A stretch of DNA of 64,000 nt, taken from the NCBI RefSeq assembly GCF_000519185.1, contig NZ_JAFA01000027.1, forward strand, positions 223-64,222, read 5' to 3'. This document shows positions 1 to 8,260 of this stretch, one piece after another. A program made the position numbers and the translations under genes. Position 1 is the first letter of the stretch, and each line of letters starts with the position of its first letter. Origin of the DNA: Paraburkholderia nodosa DSM 21604 (GTDB taxonomy: Bacteria; Pseudomonadota; Gammaproteobacteria; Burkholderiales; Burkholderiaceae). The notes beneath the pieces were generated by a model, which saw nothing but the letters and a program-made list of their open reading frames with translations, searched no databases and was not told the DNA's origin.

Positions 1-330
1 GATCCGAAGGTGATGGGCATGGGTCCGGTGCCGGCTTCGAAGCGTGCGCTGGAGCGCGCGGGCTGGTCGGCGAACGACCTCGATCTCATGGAGATCAACG
101 AGGCATTCGCGGCGCAGGCGCTGGCCGTGAACAAGCAGATGGGCTGGGACACGTCGAAGATCAACGTGAACGGCGGGGCGATTGCGATCGGACACCCGAT
201 CGGCGCGTCGGGCTGCCGGATTCTCGTGACGCTGCTGCACGAAATGCAGCGCCGCGATGCGAAGCGCGGTCTGGCCTCGCTGTGCATCGGCGGCGGCATG
301 GGCGTGGCGCTCGCGCTCGAGCGCGCTTGA
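1..330 (+). CDS. phaA: Acetyl-CoA acetyltransferase, C-terminal part (PHB pathway)
   Basis: This gene enters from the left edge, so only the last 109 codons are visible. It is the C-terminal half of a thiolase, which condenses two acetyl-CoA to acetoacetyl-CoA in the cytoplasm, the first step of poly-3-hydroxybutyrate synthesis. The visible signatures are NEAFAAQ, the catalytic histidine in GHPIGASG and the second catalytic cysteine in CIGGGMG near the end. The reading frame is open from base 1. A short hairpin and then phaB follow, the usual order in Burkholderiaceae; phaC would be expected upstream outside the window. The assignment to phaA rather than another thiolase rests on the phaB and phaR neighbours. 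Confidence 0.95.
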   Translation, partial: DPKVMGMGPVPASKRALERAGWSANDLDLMEINEAFAAQALAVNKQMGWDTSKINVNGGAIAIGHPIGASGCRILVTLLHEMQRRDAKRGLASLCIGGGMGVALALERA

Positions 331-337
331 TGTCACT

Positions 338-358
338 GCCGGAGCGGACCGCTCCGGC
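338..358 (+). other. Hairpin in the phaA-phaB intergenic region
   Basis: A perfect 9-bp stem (GCCGGAGCG with CGCTCCGGC) closes a 3-nt loop, 8 nt after the phaA stop. No run of T follows, so it does not look like a full intrinsic terminator. It more likely protects the 3' end of the phaA message or partly attenuates reading into phaB. This is inference from the sequence only. Confidence 0.5.
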
Positions 359-427
359 GCTTGTGACCCGCGGGGCGACCAATAACCGCAAGCGGCGCAG
401 CCGGAAAACGATAATGGAGTGTGGTTT

Positions 428-1168
428 ATGTCAGAGCGTATTGCGTATGTAACAGGCGGGATGGGCGGCATCGGAACGGGCATTTGCCAGCGCCTCGCCA
501 AGCAGGGTTTTACGGTGGTCGCCGGCTGTGGCCCGCATTCGCCGCGCCGCGTGAAGTGGCTGGAAGATCAGAAGGCGCTCGGTTTCGACTTCGTGGCCTC
601 GGAAGGCAACGTGGGCGACTGGGATTCGACGCGCCAGGCGTTCGACAAGGTCAAGGCCGAGGTCGGTGAAATCGACGTGCTCGTGAACAACGCCGGCATT
701 ACGCGCGACGTCGTCTTCCGCAAGATGACGCGCGAAGACTGGACGGCCGTGATCGACACCAATCTCACGAGCCTCTTCAACGTCACGAAGCAGGTGATCG
801 ACGGCATGGTCGAGCGTGGCTGGGGCCGCATCATCAATATCTCGTCGGTGAACGGCCAGAAGGGCCAGTTCGGGCAGACCAACTATTCCACGGCCAAGGC
901 CGGCATTCACGGCTTTACGATGGCGCTGGCCCAGGAAGTGGCGACCAAGGGCGTGACGGTCAATACCGTCTCGCCGGGCTATATCGGCACGGATATGGTG
1001 AAGTCCATCCGTCCCGACGTGCTGGAAAAGATCGTCGCGACGATTCCCGTGCGCCGTCTCGGCGCGCCCGAGGAAATCGCGTCGATCGTGGCGTGGCTCG
1101 CGTCCGACGAGTCAGGCTTTGCAACCGGTGCTGACTTCTCGCTGAATGGCGGGTTGCACATGGGCTGA
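428..1168 (+). CDS. phaB: NADPH-dependent acetoacetyl-CoA reductase
   Basis: This short-chain dehydrogenase of 246 residues reduces acetoacetyl-CoA to (R)-3-hydroxybutyryl-CoA, the monomer polymerised by PHA synthase. The cofactor loop GGMGGIG is at residues 10-16, the NNAG motif at 87-90, and the catalytic triad is Ser140, Tyr153 and Lys157. The start at 428 is preferred over an in-frame GTG at 419 because TGGAG lies 8 nt upstream of the ATG and the family begins MSxRIAYVTGG. It follows phaA and precedes phaR, so the three genes form the PHB module. The length matches the family. Confidence 0.96.
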   Translation: MSERIAYVTGGMGGIGTGICQRLAKQGFTVVAGCGPHSPRRVKWLEDQKALGFDFVASEGNVGDWDSTRQAFDKVKAEVGEIDVLVNNAGITRDVVFRKMTREDWTAVIDTNLTSLFNVTKQVIDGMVERGWGRIINISSVNGQKGQFGQTNYSTAKAGIHGFTMALAQEVATKGVTVNTVSPGYIGTDMVKSIRPDVLEKIVATIPVRRLGAPEEIASIVAWLASDESGFATGADFSLNGGLHMG

Positions 1169-1319
1169 TCCTGAGCGCCGCGCGCCTGCAGGGGACGCGC
1201 GAAGCTGGGATCGAGGACGGCAGCGGGCCTGTTTGCTCACCGGGGCAGGCACGCTTGACGGGCTAGGCGAACGCGCGACGGCAGCGGCTGCCGCGCGTTG
1301 GCGCTAACAAGGGCGACAC

Positions 1320-1925
1320 ATGACGACTACAAAGAAAACCGCCGAACGTCTCATCAAGAAATATCCGAATCGTCGGCTGTACGACACGGAGACGAGCACG
1401 TACATCACGTTGACCGACGTGAAGCAACTCGTGCTGGAGCAGGAGGAGTTCAAGGTCATCGACGCGAAGACCAACGAGGATCTGACGCGCAGCATCCTGC
1501 TGCAGATCATTCTCGAAGAGGAAAGCGGCGGTCTGCCGATGTTCTCGTCGTCGATGCTGTCGCAGATCATCCGTTTCTATGGGCATGCGATGCAGGGCAT
1601 GATGGGCACTTACCTGGAAAAGAACATCCAGGCGTTCATCGACATCCAGAACAAGCTCGCGGACCAGTCGAAGAGCCTCTACGAAGGCAACGCGATGAAT
1701 CCCGAGGTCTGGTCGCAGTTCATGAACATGCAGGCGCCGATGATGCAGGGCATGATGACGAGCTACATTGAGCAGTCGAAGAACATGTTCGTGCAGATGC
1801 AGGAGCAGATGCAGAACCAGGCGAAGAACATGTTCAGCAGCTTCCCGTTCAAGCCCGTGCCGCCGGGCGGCGCAGCGGCGCCGGCGCAGGGCGCGCCCGA
1901 GGGCGGCGAGGAAGAGAAGAAGTAA
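1320..1925 (+). CDS. phaR: Polyhydroxyalkanoate synthesis repressor PhaR
   Basis: A 201-residue DNA-binding regulator. PhaR proteins sense PHB granules: they bind the phasin promoter when no polymer is present and leave DNA to bind the granule surface when it accumulates. The N-terminal PHB/PHA accumulation regulator domain covers about residues 8-70 (the stretch around IKKYPNRRLYD). It is followed by a Met- and Gln-rich helical region (about 75-175) likely to mediate granule binding and oligomerisation, and a Pro/Gly/Ala/Glu-rich tail. AAGGG lies 6 nt before the ATG. Its place behind phaB supports the call. Confidence 0.95.
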   Translation: MTTTKKTAERLIKKYPNRRLYDTETSTYITLTDVKQLVLEQEEFKVIDAKTNEDLTRSILLQIILEEESGGLPMFSSSMLSQIIRFYGHAMQGMMGTYLEKNIQAFIDIQNKLADQSKSLYEGNAMNPEVWSQFMNMQAPMMQGMMTSYIEQSKNMFVQMQEQMQNQAKNMFSSFPFKPVPPGGAAAPAQGAPEGGEEEKK

Positions 1926-2066
1926 GCGGCGCGGCGCACACGGCGGGTGGCGCGCGCTGGCAAGTCGCGGCGCGCTCTCGCATCTCCGGCGCGCCGTGGC
2001 GGCGCGTTGCCGCGCGAGCGCCACGCTTTGTGAGGCAGCGGGCGATGCCGCCGCCTTCATTTACCC

Positions 2067-2366
2067 TCAGGCGCTTTGCAGGTCGCGCAAGGCTTCAGGG
2101 TGCGCCACGGCCACCCGCAAAAGGGATTGTGCGGCGCCGGTCGGCTGGCGCCGGCCTTGCTCCCAGTCCTGCAGCGTGCGTGTGGAAACGCCAAGTAGTG
2201 CCGCGAACGCGCTCTGCGAAAGGCCGGCGCTCGCACGCGCGAGCGCGGCGGTGGTGGGCTTGCGGCCGGTGACGCGCAACGCGCCGCTCGAGGCGCCCCG
2301 GCGCACTTTCAACCCACGCACCGAGTCCAGTAGTTCAGCCTGAATCGGGTCCATTTTCTCGTTCAT
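2067..2366 (-). CDS. Orphan XRE-family regulator, HigA/NadS-type antitoxin-like
   Basis: A 99-residue protein with a C-terminal helix-turn-helix at about residues 48-85, recognisable from GLSQSAFAALLGVSTRTLQ followed by WEQGRRQPTGAA. This is the signature of antitoxins of the HigA and NadS type. The start at 2366 is chosen because GGAGAG lies about 7-8 nt upstream; a longer open frame upstream carries no recognisable domain. No RelE/HigB-like toxin frame lies on either side: phaR ends at 1925 and rimO begins at 2631. It may be a solitary regulator derived from a toxin-antitoxin pair. An AACCGGTT palindrome at 2386-2393 just upstream could be an operator, but this is weak. Confidence 0.8.
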   Translation of the reverse strand: MNEKMDPIQAELLDSVRGLKVRRGASSGALRVTGRKPTTAALARASAGLSQSAFAALLGVSTRTLQDWEQGRRQPTGAAQSLLRVAVAHPEALRDLQSA

Positions 2367-2630
2367 GTTTTCGCTCTCTCCGCACAACCGGTTCATGTTG
2401 CGTTTGACCGCGCGCCGGGCGCACGCGGCGAAAATTATCCGGATGCGCAGTTCGCAGGCGAGCGATAGCTGAACAAAGTTTGATTCTGTCCATATTCCAT
2501 CCGACCCTGACGCCATGAGGCGCGCACTCACCATGCTGCGCCGCACGATACGCCAAACGGGTAAAATGGCAGATTGGCTTGACCCTCGCGCGGCGCTACC
2601 TCGCCCTGCGCCCCATATCCGGACGTACAC

Positions 2631-4022
2631 GTGAAAAACCCTGTTGAATCAACGACCCCCCGCAATCCTGCTCCGCGCGTCGGGATGGTTTCCCTTGGCT
2701 GCCCGAAGGCGCTTGTCGACTCCGAGCAGATCATTACCCAGTTGCGTGCCGAGGGTTACGAAATCTCGGGGTCTTACGACGGTGCGGATCTCGTGGTCGT
2801 CAACACGTGCGGCTTCATCGACGAAGCGGTGCAGGAGAGTCTCGACGCCATCGGCGAAGCGCTTTCCGAGAACGGCAAGGTGATCGTCACCGGCTGTCTC
2901 GGCAAGAAGGCGAGCGCGAGCGGCTCGAACCTGATCGAGGAAGTGCATCCGAAGGTGCTCGCCGTGACGGGCCCGCACGCCGTGGGCGAGGTCATGCAAG
3001 CCGTGCACAGCCACCTGCCCAAGCCGCACGATCCATTCGTCGACCTCGTGCCGGCTGCGGGCATCAAGCTCACGCCGCGCCACTACGCGTACCTGAAGAT
3101 CTCCGAAGGCTGCAATCACCGCTGCACGTTCTGCATCATTCCGTCGATGCGCGGCGACCTCGTGTCGCGCCCGGTCGCGGAGGTCATGCTCGAAGCGGAG
3201 AACCTCTTCAAGTCCGGCGTGAAGGAGTTGCTCGTCATTTCGCAGGACACGAGCGCTTACGGCGTGGACGTGAAGTACCGCACCGGCTTCTGGAACGGCA
3301 AGCCAATCAAGACGCGCATGACCGATCTCGTCGGCGCGCTGGGCGAGCTGGCCGCGCAATATGGCGCCTGGGTGCGGCTGCACTACGTCTACCCGTACCC
3401 GAGCGTGGACGAAGTCATTCCGATGATGGCCGAAGGACCGTTCAAGGGCCACGTGCTGCCGTATCTCGATGTGCCGTTCCAGCACGCGCATCCTGAAGTG
3501 CTCAAGCGCATGAAGCGTCCCGCGAACGCGGAGAAGGTCATGGAGCGCGTGAAGGCCTGGCGCGAAATGTGTCCCGATCTCACGATCCGCAGCACGTTCA
3601 TTGCCGGCTTCCCCGGCGAGACCGAAGAGCAGTTCGAAACGCTGCTCGACTTCATCCGCGAGGCCGAACTCGACCGCGTGGGCTGCTTCGCCTATTCGCC
3701 GGTCGAAGGCGCAACGGCGAACGAACTGGACGGCGCGCTGCCCGACGAAGTGCGCGAGGAACGCCGCGCGCGCTTCATGGAAGTGGCGGAGCAGGTCTCG
3801 GCCAAACGTATCCAGCGCAAGGTGGGCAAGACCCTCAAGGTGTTGATCGACGAGATCAACGTCGATGGCGGCATTGGCCGCACCGCGGCGGATGCACCCG
3901 AGATCGACGGCGTGGTGTATGTCGCGCCGGCGACCAAGGCGTCGAAGCGTTACAAGGTCGGCGATTTCGTTTCGGTGAAGATCACTGGCGCGGATGGCCA
4001 CGATCTCTGGGGCGAGGTCTGA
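2631..4022 (+). CDS. rimO: Ribosomal protein S12 methylthiotransferase RimO
   Basis: A radical-SAM enzyme of 463 residues that adds a methylthio group to the conserved aspartate of ribosomal protein S12. The UPF0004 N-terminal domain carries cluster cysteines at 24, 60 and 89, the radical-SAM motif gives Cys161, Cys165 and Cys168 (CNHRCTFC), and a C-terminal TRAM domain spans about 393-460. The sequence IIPSMRGDL after the radical-SAM motif is characteristic of RimO rather than MiaB. Translation starts at GTG. A sugar kinase begins only 5 nt after the stop, suggesting co-transcription. Confidence 0.96.
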   Translation: MKNPVESTTPRNPAPRVGMVSLGCPKALVDSEQIITQLRAEGYEISGSYDGADLVVVNTCGFIDEAVQESLDAIGEALSENGKVIVTGCLGKKASASGSNLIEEVHPKVLAVTGPHAVGEVMQAVHSHLPKPHDPFVDLVPAAGIKLTPRHYAYLKISEGCNHRCTFCIIPSMRGDLVSRPVAEVMLEAENLFKSGVKELLVISQDTSAYGVDVKYRTGFWNGKPIKTRMTDLVGALGELAAQYGAWVRLHYVYPYPSVDEVIPMMAEGPFKGHVLPYLDVPFQHAHPEVLKRMKRPANAEKVMERVKAWREMCPDLTIRSTFIAGFPGETEEQFETLLDFIREAELDRVGCFAYSPVEGATANELDGALPDEVREERRARFMEVAEQVSAKRIQRKVGKTLKVLIDEINVDGGIGRTAADAPEIDGVVYVAPATKASKRYKVGDFVSVKITGADGHDLWGEV

Positions 4023-4027
4023 CCGGC

Positions 4028-4978
4028 ATGACGAGCGTCGCCCGGCAAGTCCTCGCTTATGGCGAGGCCATGGTCGAGTTCAACCAGGCGTCGAAAGACC
4101 GTCCCGAGTACTTGCAGGGCTTTGGCGGCGACACGTCGAACTTCGCCATCGCGGCGGCTCGCCAGGGCGCACGCACGGGCTTCGTCTCGGCCGTCGGCGA
4201 CGATCATTTCGGACGCCTCCTGACCGACCTGTGGACGCGCGAAGGCGTCGATACCTCGACGGTGCGGGTGGACGCCACGGCGCCCACGGGCGTCTACTTC
4301 GTCTCGCATGGCCCGGGCGGCCATGCCTTCGACTATCTGCGCAAGGGCTCGGCCGCGAGCCGTTACACGCCGCGCGATCTGCCGCTCGACATCATCGCGG
4401 CTGCGCGCGTGCTGCATCTTTCCGGCATCAGCGTGGCGATCAGCGACAGCGCCTGCGACGCGGCACTCGCCGCCATCGAGCATGCGCGCGCCAACGGCGT
4501 GCGCGTGAGCTTCGACACCAACCTGCGCCTAAAGCTGTGGCCGCTCGGGCGAGCCCGCGCCGTGATGAACGAAGTGCTGCGCCTGACCGATATCTGCCTG
4601 CCCAGCTGGGACGACGTGGCGGTGCTCACAGGACTCGACGACCGTGACGCGATCCTCGATTACCTGCTCGCGCGCGGTGCCCGCGTGGTCGCGTTGAAGC
4701 TGGGCAAGGACGGCGCCTATGTGGCGACGCCCGACGAGCGGCGCGTCGTGCCGGGCCACGTGGTCGCGGCGGTGGACGCCACGGGCGCGGGCGACTGCTT
4801 CGGCGGCGCATTCGTCGCGCGGCTCGCAGCCGGCGACGATCCGTTCGCGGCTGCGCGCTATGCGAACGCGGCCGCCGCGCTCTCGACGCTGGGTTTTGGC
4901 GCGGTTGCGCCGATCCCGTATCGCGAGGACGTCGAGCGCTTGCTTGCCGGGCAGCCCGCAAGCGAAGCGCATCAATAA
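4028..4978 (+). CDS. PfkB-family sugar kinase, 2-keto-3-deoxygluconate kinase-like
   Basis: A ribokinase/PfkB-fold kinase of 316 residues. The N-terminal substrate motif GGDTSNFAIA is at about 33-42 and the catalytic signature DATGAGDCFGGAF has its base Asp at residue 256. The overall pattern (YGEAMVEF near the start) resembles 2-dehydro-3-deoxygluconokinases (KdgK), but the exact sugar cannot be fixed from sequence alone. The ATG lies 5 nt after the rimO stop, so translation is probably coupled to rimO, an unexpected partner. bktB follows 37 nt downstream and may share the transcript. Confidence 0.88.
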   Translation: MTSVARQVLAYGEAMVEFNQASKDRPEYLQGFGGDTSNFAIAAARQGARTGFVSAVGDDHFGRLLTDLWTREGVDTSTVRVDATAPTGVYFVSHGPGGHAFDYLRKGSAASRYTPRDLPLDIIAAARVLHLSGISVAISDSACDAALAAIEHARANGVRVSFDTNLRLKLWPLGRARAVMNEVLRLTDICLPSWDDVAVLTGLDDRDAILDYLLARGARVVALKLGKDGAYVATPDERRVVPGHVVAAVDATGAGDCFGGAFVARLAAGDDPFAAARYANAAAALSTLGFGAVAPIPYREDVERLLAGQPASEAHQ

Positions 4979-5015
4979 CAAGATTCATCCATTCAGGAAG
5001 ACGAGGAGCAAGACC

Positions 5016-6200
5016 ATGGAACGCGAAGTAGTGGTGGCAAGCGGTGTGCGCACGGCAATCGGCGACTTCGGCGGCGGCCTCAAGGACTTCTCGCCGACGG
5101 ATCTCGGAGCACGCGTGGTGCGCGAAGTGCTCTCGCGCGCGAACGTGGAAGGCGACGCGGTGGGTCACGTGGTGTTCGGCAACGTCGTGCACACGGAGCC
5201 CAAGGACATGTATCTTGCGCGCGTGGCCGCCATCAACGGCGGCGTTGCCCAGCACGCGCCGGCATTGACCGTGAACCGCCTGTGCGGCTCGGGCCTGCAG
5301 GCGATCGTTTCTGCGGCGCAAACCATTCTGCTCGGCGACGCCGACATCGCGATCGGCGGCGGCGCGGAAAACATGAGCCGCGCGCCGTATTCGATGCCGG
5401 CCGCGCGTTTCGGCCAGCGCATGGGCGACACGCAACTCGTCGACATGATGATCGGTGCGCTGCACGACCCGTTCCAGACGATCCACATGGGCGTGACGGC
5501 GGAAAACGTCGCGAAGAAGTTCGGCATCACGCGCGAGGCGCAGGACGCGCTCGCGCTCGAATCCCATCGCCGCGCCGAGCGTGCGATCGCCGAAGGCCGC
5601 TTCAAGGATCAGATCCTACCCATCTCAATCAAGTCGAAGAAGGGCGAAGTGCTGTTCGATGCCGACGAGCACGTGCGCCACGGCGCCACGCTGGAGGACT
5701 TCTCCAAACTCAAGCCGGTGTTCGCGAAGGAAAACGGCACGGTCACGGCGGGCAACGCGTCGGGCATCAACGACGCCGCTGCCGCCGTACTGCTGATGAG
5801 CGCGGACGCTGCCCGCGCGCGCGGCGTGAAGCCGCTCGCGCGCCTCGTCTCGTACGCGCATGCGGGCGTCGATCCGGCGTACATGGGCATCGGCCCCGTG
5901 CCGGCCACGCAGAAGGCGCTCCAGCGCGCCGGTCTCAAGGTCAGCGACCTCGACGTGATAGAAGCCAACGAAGCCTTCGCGGCGCAGGCCTGCGCGGTGT
6001 CGCAGGAGCTCGGGTTCGACCCGGCCAGGGTCAATCCGAACGGCTCGGGCATCTCGCTCGGCCACCCGATCGGCGCGACCGGCGCGCTCATCACCGTGAA
6101 GGCGCTGTATGAACTGCAGCGTATCGGCGGCCGCTACGCGCTCGTGACGATGTGCATCGGCGGCGGCCAGGGCATTGCGGCCATCTTCGAACGGATTTGA
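5016..6200 (+). CDS. bktB: Beta-ketothiolase BktB
   Basis: A full-length thiolase of 394 residues. The nucleophile is Cys90 in NRLCGSG; the general-base histidine is in GHPIGATGA near residue 350 and the second cysteine in CIGGGQG near 380. These spacings match BktB of Cupriavidus necator, which accepts longer acyl-CoAs than PhaA and supplies 3-ketovaleryl-CoA for copolymer PHA. A GAGGAG ribosome site precedes the ATG by 7 nt. It is the second thiolase in this window and may broaden the PHA precursor range. It could also act in fatty-acid degradation. Confidence 0.9.
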   Translation: MEREVVVASGVRTAIGDFGGGLKDFSPTDLGARVVREVLSRANVEGDAVGHVVFGNVVHTEPKDMYLARVAAINGGVAQHAPALTVNRLCGSGLQAIVSAAQTILLGDADIAIGGGAENMSRAPYSMPAARFGQRMGDTQLVDMMIGALHDPFQTIHMGVTAENVAKKFGITREAQDALALESHRRAERAIAEGRFKDQILPISIKSKKGEVLFDADEHVRHGATLEDFSKLKPVFAKENGTVTAGNASGINDAAAAVLLMSADAARARGVKPLARLVSYAHAGVDPAYMGIGPVPATQKALQRAGLKVSDLDVIEANEAFAAQACAVSQELGFDPARVNPNGSGISLGHPIGATGALITVKALYELQRIGGRYALVTMCIGGGQGIAAIFERI

Positions 6201-6260
6201 CGCCGACTCGTGACGCGCGGCTTTGCGCAAGGCCGCTGTGCAAGTGAAGGAAGGATGCAG

Positions 6261-6866
6261 ATGGAAGTATTGACGCAAGCACAGCGGCCGCCGCGCGCGG
6301 CCGCCCGACGGGGCAGCGCCATCCGGGCGCGCGGCTGGATCGTGGCCGCGGCTGCGGCGGCCATGGTCCTCACGCTGCCGCTCGCGGCGCGCGCGCAGGA
6401 CGCAAGCGCGCCGCCGCCGGTCAAATCCACGCTCAAGCCGAACCCCGAGTTCGCGAAGCTGCCGCAATACGTCGGCACGCTCGGCCAGCGCCAGATCGTC
6501 ATGCGCCTTGGCGCCAAGGCCGGCGACGACGACCCGACCGGCGTGCATGGCGAATACCAGTTCACGGACACCGGCGAGGTGATCCTGATCGCCGGCGACC
6601 ACGCGGATGCCACGCTCGAAGCCGAGGACTCGAACGACGGCACGCATATCACCGGCAACTGGGTGGGCACGTTCGCCGAGGACGGCTCGCTTTCGGGCGA
6701 CCGCATGGACCCGGACGATTCCCATCCCGTGCCATTCGATCTGAAGCCGCTCGCCGCGGGGTCCGCGGCTCCGGCCGTGTCGACCGGTGCGGCGAGCGCG
6801 CCCGCGTCGACGCCGAACGGCGCGCATGCCGTGAACGGCGTGAGCAATCTCGTCATCGGGCAATAA
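6261..6866 (+). CDS. Probable secreted protein of unknown function
   Basis: A 201-residue protein I do not recognise. A long basic N-terminus (RPPRAAARRGSAIRARG) precedes a hydrophobic Ala/Leu segment and a likely signal-peptidase site near ARA-QD at about residues 44-48. The mature part is acidic and mixed beta-like with a Gly/Asp-rich middle. The tail is low-complexity Ala/Ser/Pro. The ATG at 6261 is preferred over 6255 because the GAAGGAAGG ribosome site ends 6 nt before it. It follows bktB in the same direction and precedes metC. A periplasmic location is likely. Confidence 0.72.
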   Translation: MEVLTQAQRPPRAAARRGSAIRARGWIVAAAAAAMVLTLPLAARAQDASAPPPVKSTLKPNPEFAKLPQYVGTLGQRQIVMRLGAKAGDDDPTGVHGEYQFTDTGEVILIAGDHADATLEAEDSNDGTHITGNWVGTFAEDGSLSGDRMDPDDSHPVPFDLKPLAAGSAAPAVSTGAASAPASTPNGAHAVNGVSNLVIGQ

Positions 6867-6969
6867 GCGCCGCTGCGGGTGTTACTCTTCGGTATGCGGC
6901 GTTGCACGCGCCATTGCGCAAGCCGCGCGCCGCAACGTCATCGCGCCTCAACCGAATTCGCCTTCCGAC

Positions 6970-8175
6970 ATGACCAAATCCGACTCCCGCCGCGCATTGC
7001 AGACGCGCATCGTTCACCCGCAAGACGACCTCACGCCCGGCTTCGAGTCGTTTGCCGCCCCTGTCACGCGGGCGTCGACCGTGGTGTTTCCCGACCTCGC
7101 TTCGGTTCGCGCGCTCGACTGGCGCAACGACGCGCAATGGCGCTACGGCCTGCACGCCACGCCCACCTCGGCCATGCTGCAAAAGCGCATCGCCGAGATC
7201 GAAGGCGGCGAGCATGCGCTGCTGCAACCCTCGGGCCTCTCGGCCATCTCGAACGTCTACTTCGGACTGCTGAAGTCGGGCGACGATGTACTGATCCCCG
7301 ATAACGTCTATTCGCCGAACCGCGACCATGGCGACTGGCTCGCGCGAGATTTCGGCCTCACGGTGCGCTATTACGAACCGATGATCGGTGCGGGCATCGC
7401 CGAGCTGATCCAGCCGAACACGAAGCTGATCTGGCTGGAAGCGCCCGGCTCGGTGACGATGGAAGTGCCCGACGTGCGCGCGATCACGACGGCGGCGCGC
7501 GCGCGCAACGTCGTGACGGCCATCGACAATACGTGGTCGGCGGGCCTCGCCTTCAAGCCGTTCGAGCACGGCATCGACATCTCGGTGCAGGCGCTCACCA
7601 AGTATCAGTCGGGCGGCAGCGACGTGCTGATGGGCGCGACCATCACGGCGGACCGCGATCTCTATCTCAAGCTCAAGGCCGCGCGCATGCGGCTTGGTAT
7701 TGGCGTCTCGGTCGACGACTGCTCGCTCGTGCTGCGCGCACTGCCGAGCATGAAGGCGCGCTTCGAGGCGCACGATCGCACCGCGCTCGCACTCGCAGGC
7801 TGGCTCAAGACGCGTCCCGAAATCGCGGCGATGCTGCACCCGGCGTTCGAAGAATGCCCGGGCCACGAGTTCTACAAGCGCGACTTCACGGGCGCGGGCG
7901 GTCTCTTTTCCGTGGTGTTCGACGAGCGCTACAGTGCGGCGCAGATCGACACGTTCTGCGAGTCGCTCGAACTCTTCGCATTGGGCTGGAGCTGGGGCGG
8001 GGCGCATAGTCTCGCGATGCCGTACGACGTCGGTTCGATGCGCACGGCTGCGAGCTGGCCGCATCGCGGCACGCTGGTGCGTTTCTACATCGGTCTCGAA
8101 GAAGAAGCCGATCTGCGCGCCGATATCGAGCGCTCGCTCGCGAGGCTCGCGGAAAAAACAAGCACGCCTGAATAA
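6970..8175 (+). CDS. metC: Cystathionine beta-lyase (Cys/Met metabolism PLP enzyme)
   Basis: A PLP-dependent enzyme of 401 residues that cleaves cystathionine to homocysteine, pyruvate and ammonia, the penultimate step of methionine synthesis. The PLP lysine is Lys211 in LTKYQSGGSDVLMG; the phosphate and ring contacts are in PSGLSAI (87-93) and AIDNTW (184-189). The sequence LEAPGS and the compact C-terminus are typical of MetC beta-lyases rather than gamma-synthases. It is a single gene with its own spacing, ending at a strong hairpin shared with the convergent serB. Confidence 0.92.
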   Translation: MTKSDSRRALQTRIVHPQDDLTPGFESFAAPVTRASTVVFPDLASVRALDWRNDAQWRYGLHATPTSAMLQKRIAEIEGGEHALLQPSGLSAISNVYFGLLKSGDDVLIPDNVYSPNRDHGDWLARDFGLTVRYYEPMIGAGIAELIQPNTKLIWLEAPGSVTMEVPDVRAITTAARARNVVTAIDNTWSAGLAFKPFEHGIDISVQALTKYQSGGSDVLMGATITADRDLYLKLKAARMRLGIGVSVDDCSLVLRALPSMKARFEAHDRTALALAGWLKTRPEIAAMLHPAFEECPGHEFYKRDFTGAGGLFSVVFDERYSAAQIDTFCESLELFALGWSWGGAHSLAMPYDVGSMRTAASWPHRGTLVRFYIGLEEEADLRADIERSLARLAEKTSTPE

Positions 8176-8190
8176 TCCGCACAAAGCCAC

Positions 8191-8228
8191 AACGGCCGCT
8201 CGCGTCCACAAGGACACGAGCGGCCGTT
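8191..8228. terminator. Bidirectional hairpin between metC and serB
   Basis: A perfect 12-bp stem (AACGGCCGCTCG with CGAGCGGCCGTT) is extended inward by a 4-bp GTCC/GGAC stem and an ACAA loop. It lies between convergent stop codons, so it can end transcription in both directions, though neither side has a long T run. Confidence 0.75.
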
Positions 8229-8260
8229 GGCGTATCTGACCGCTGCGAACGAAACCCGAA

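Noticed and set aside
6867..6969. Possible riboswitch upstream of metC
   Set aside because: The gap is only about 100 bp and shows no SAM- or SAH-riboswitch-like helices.
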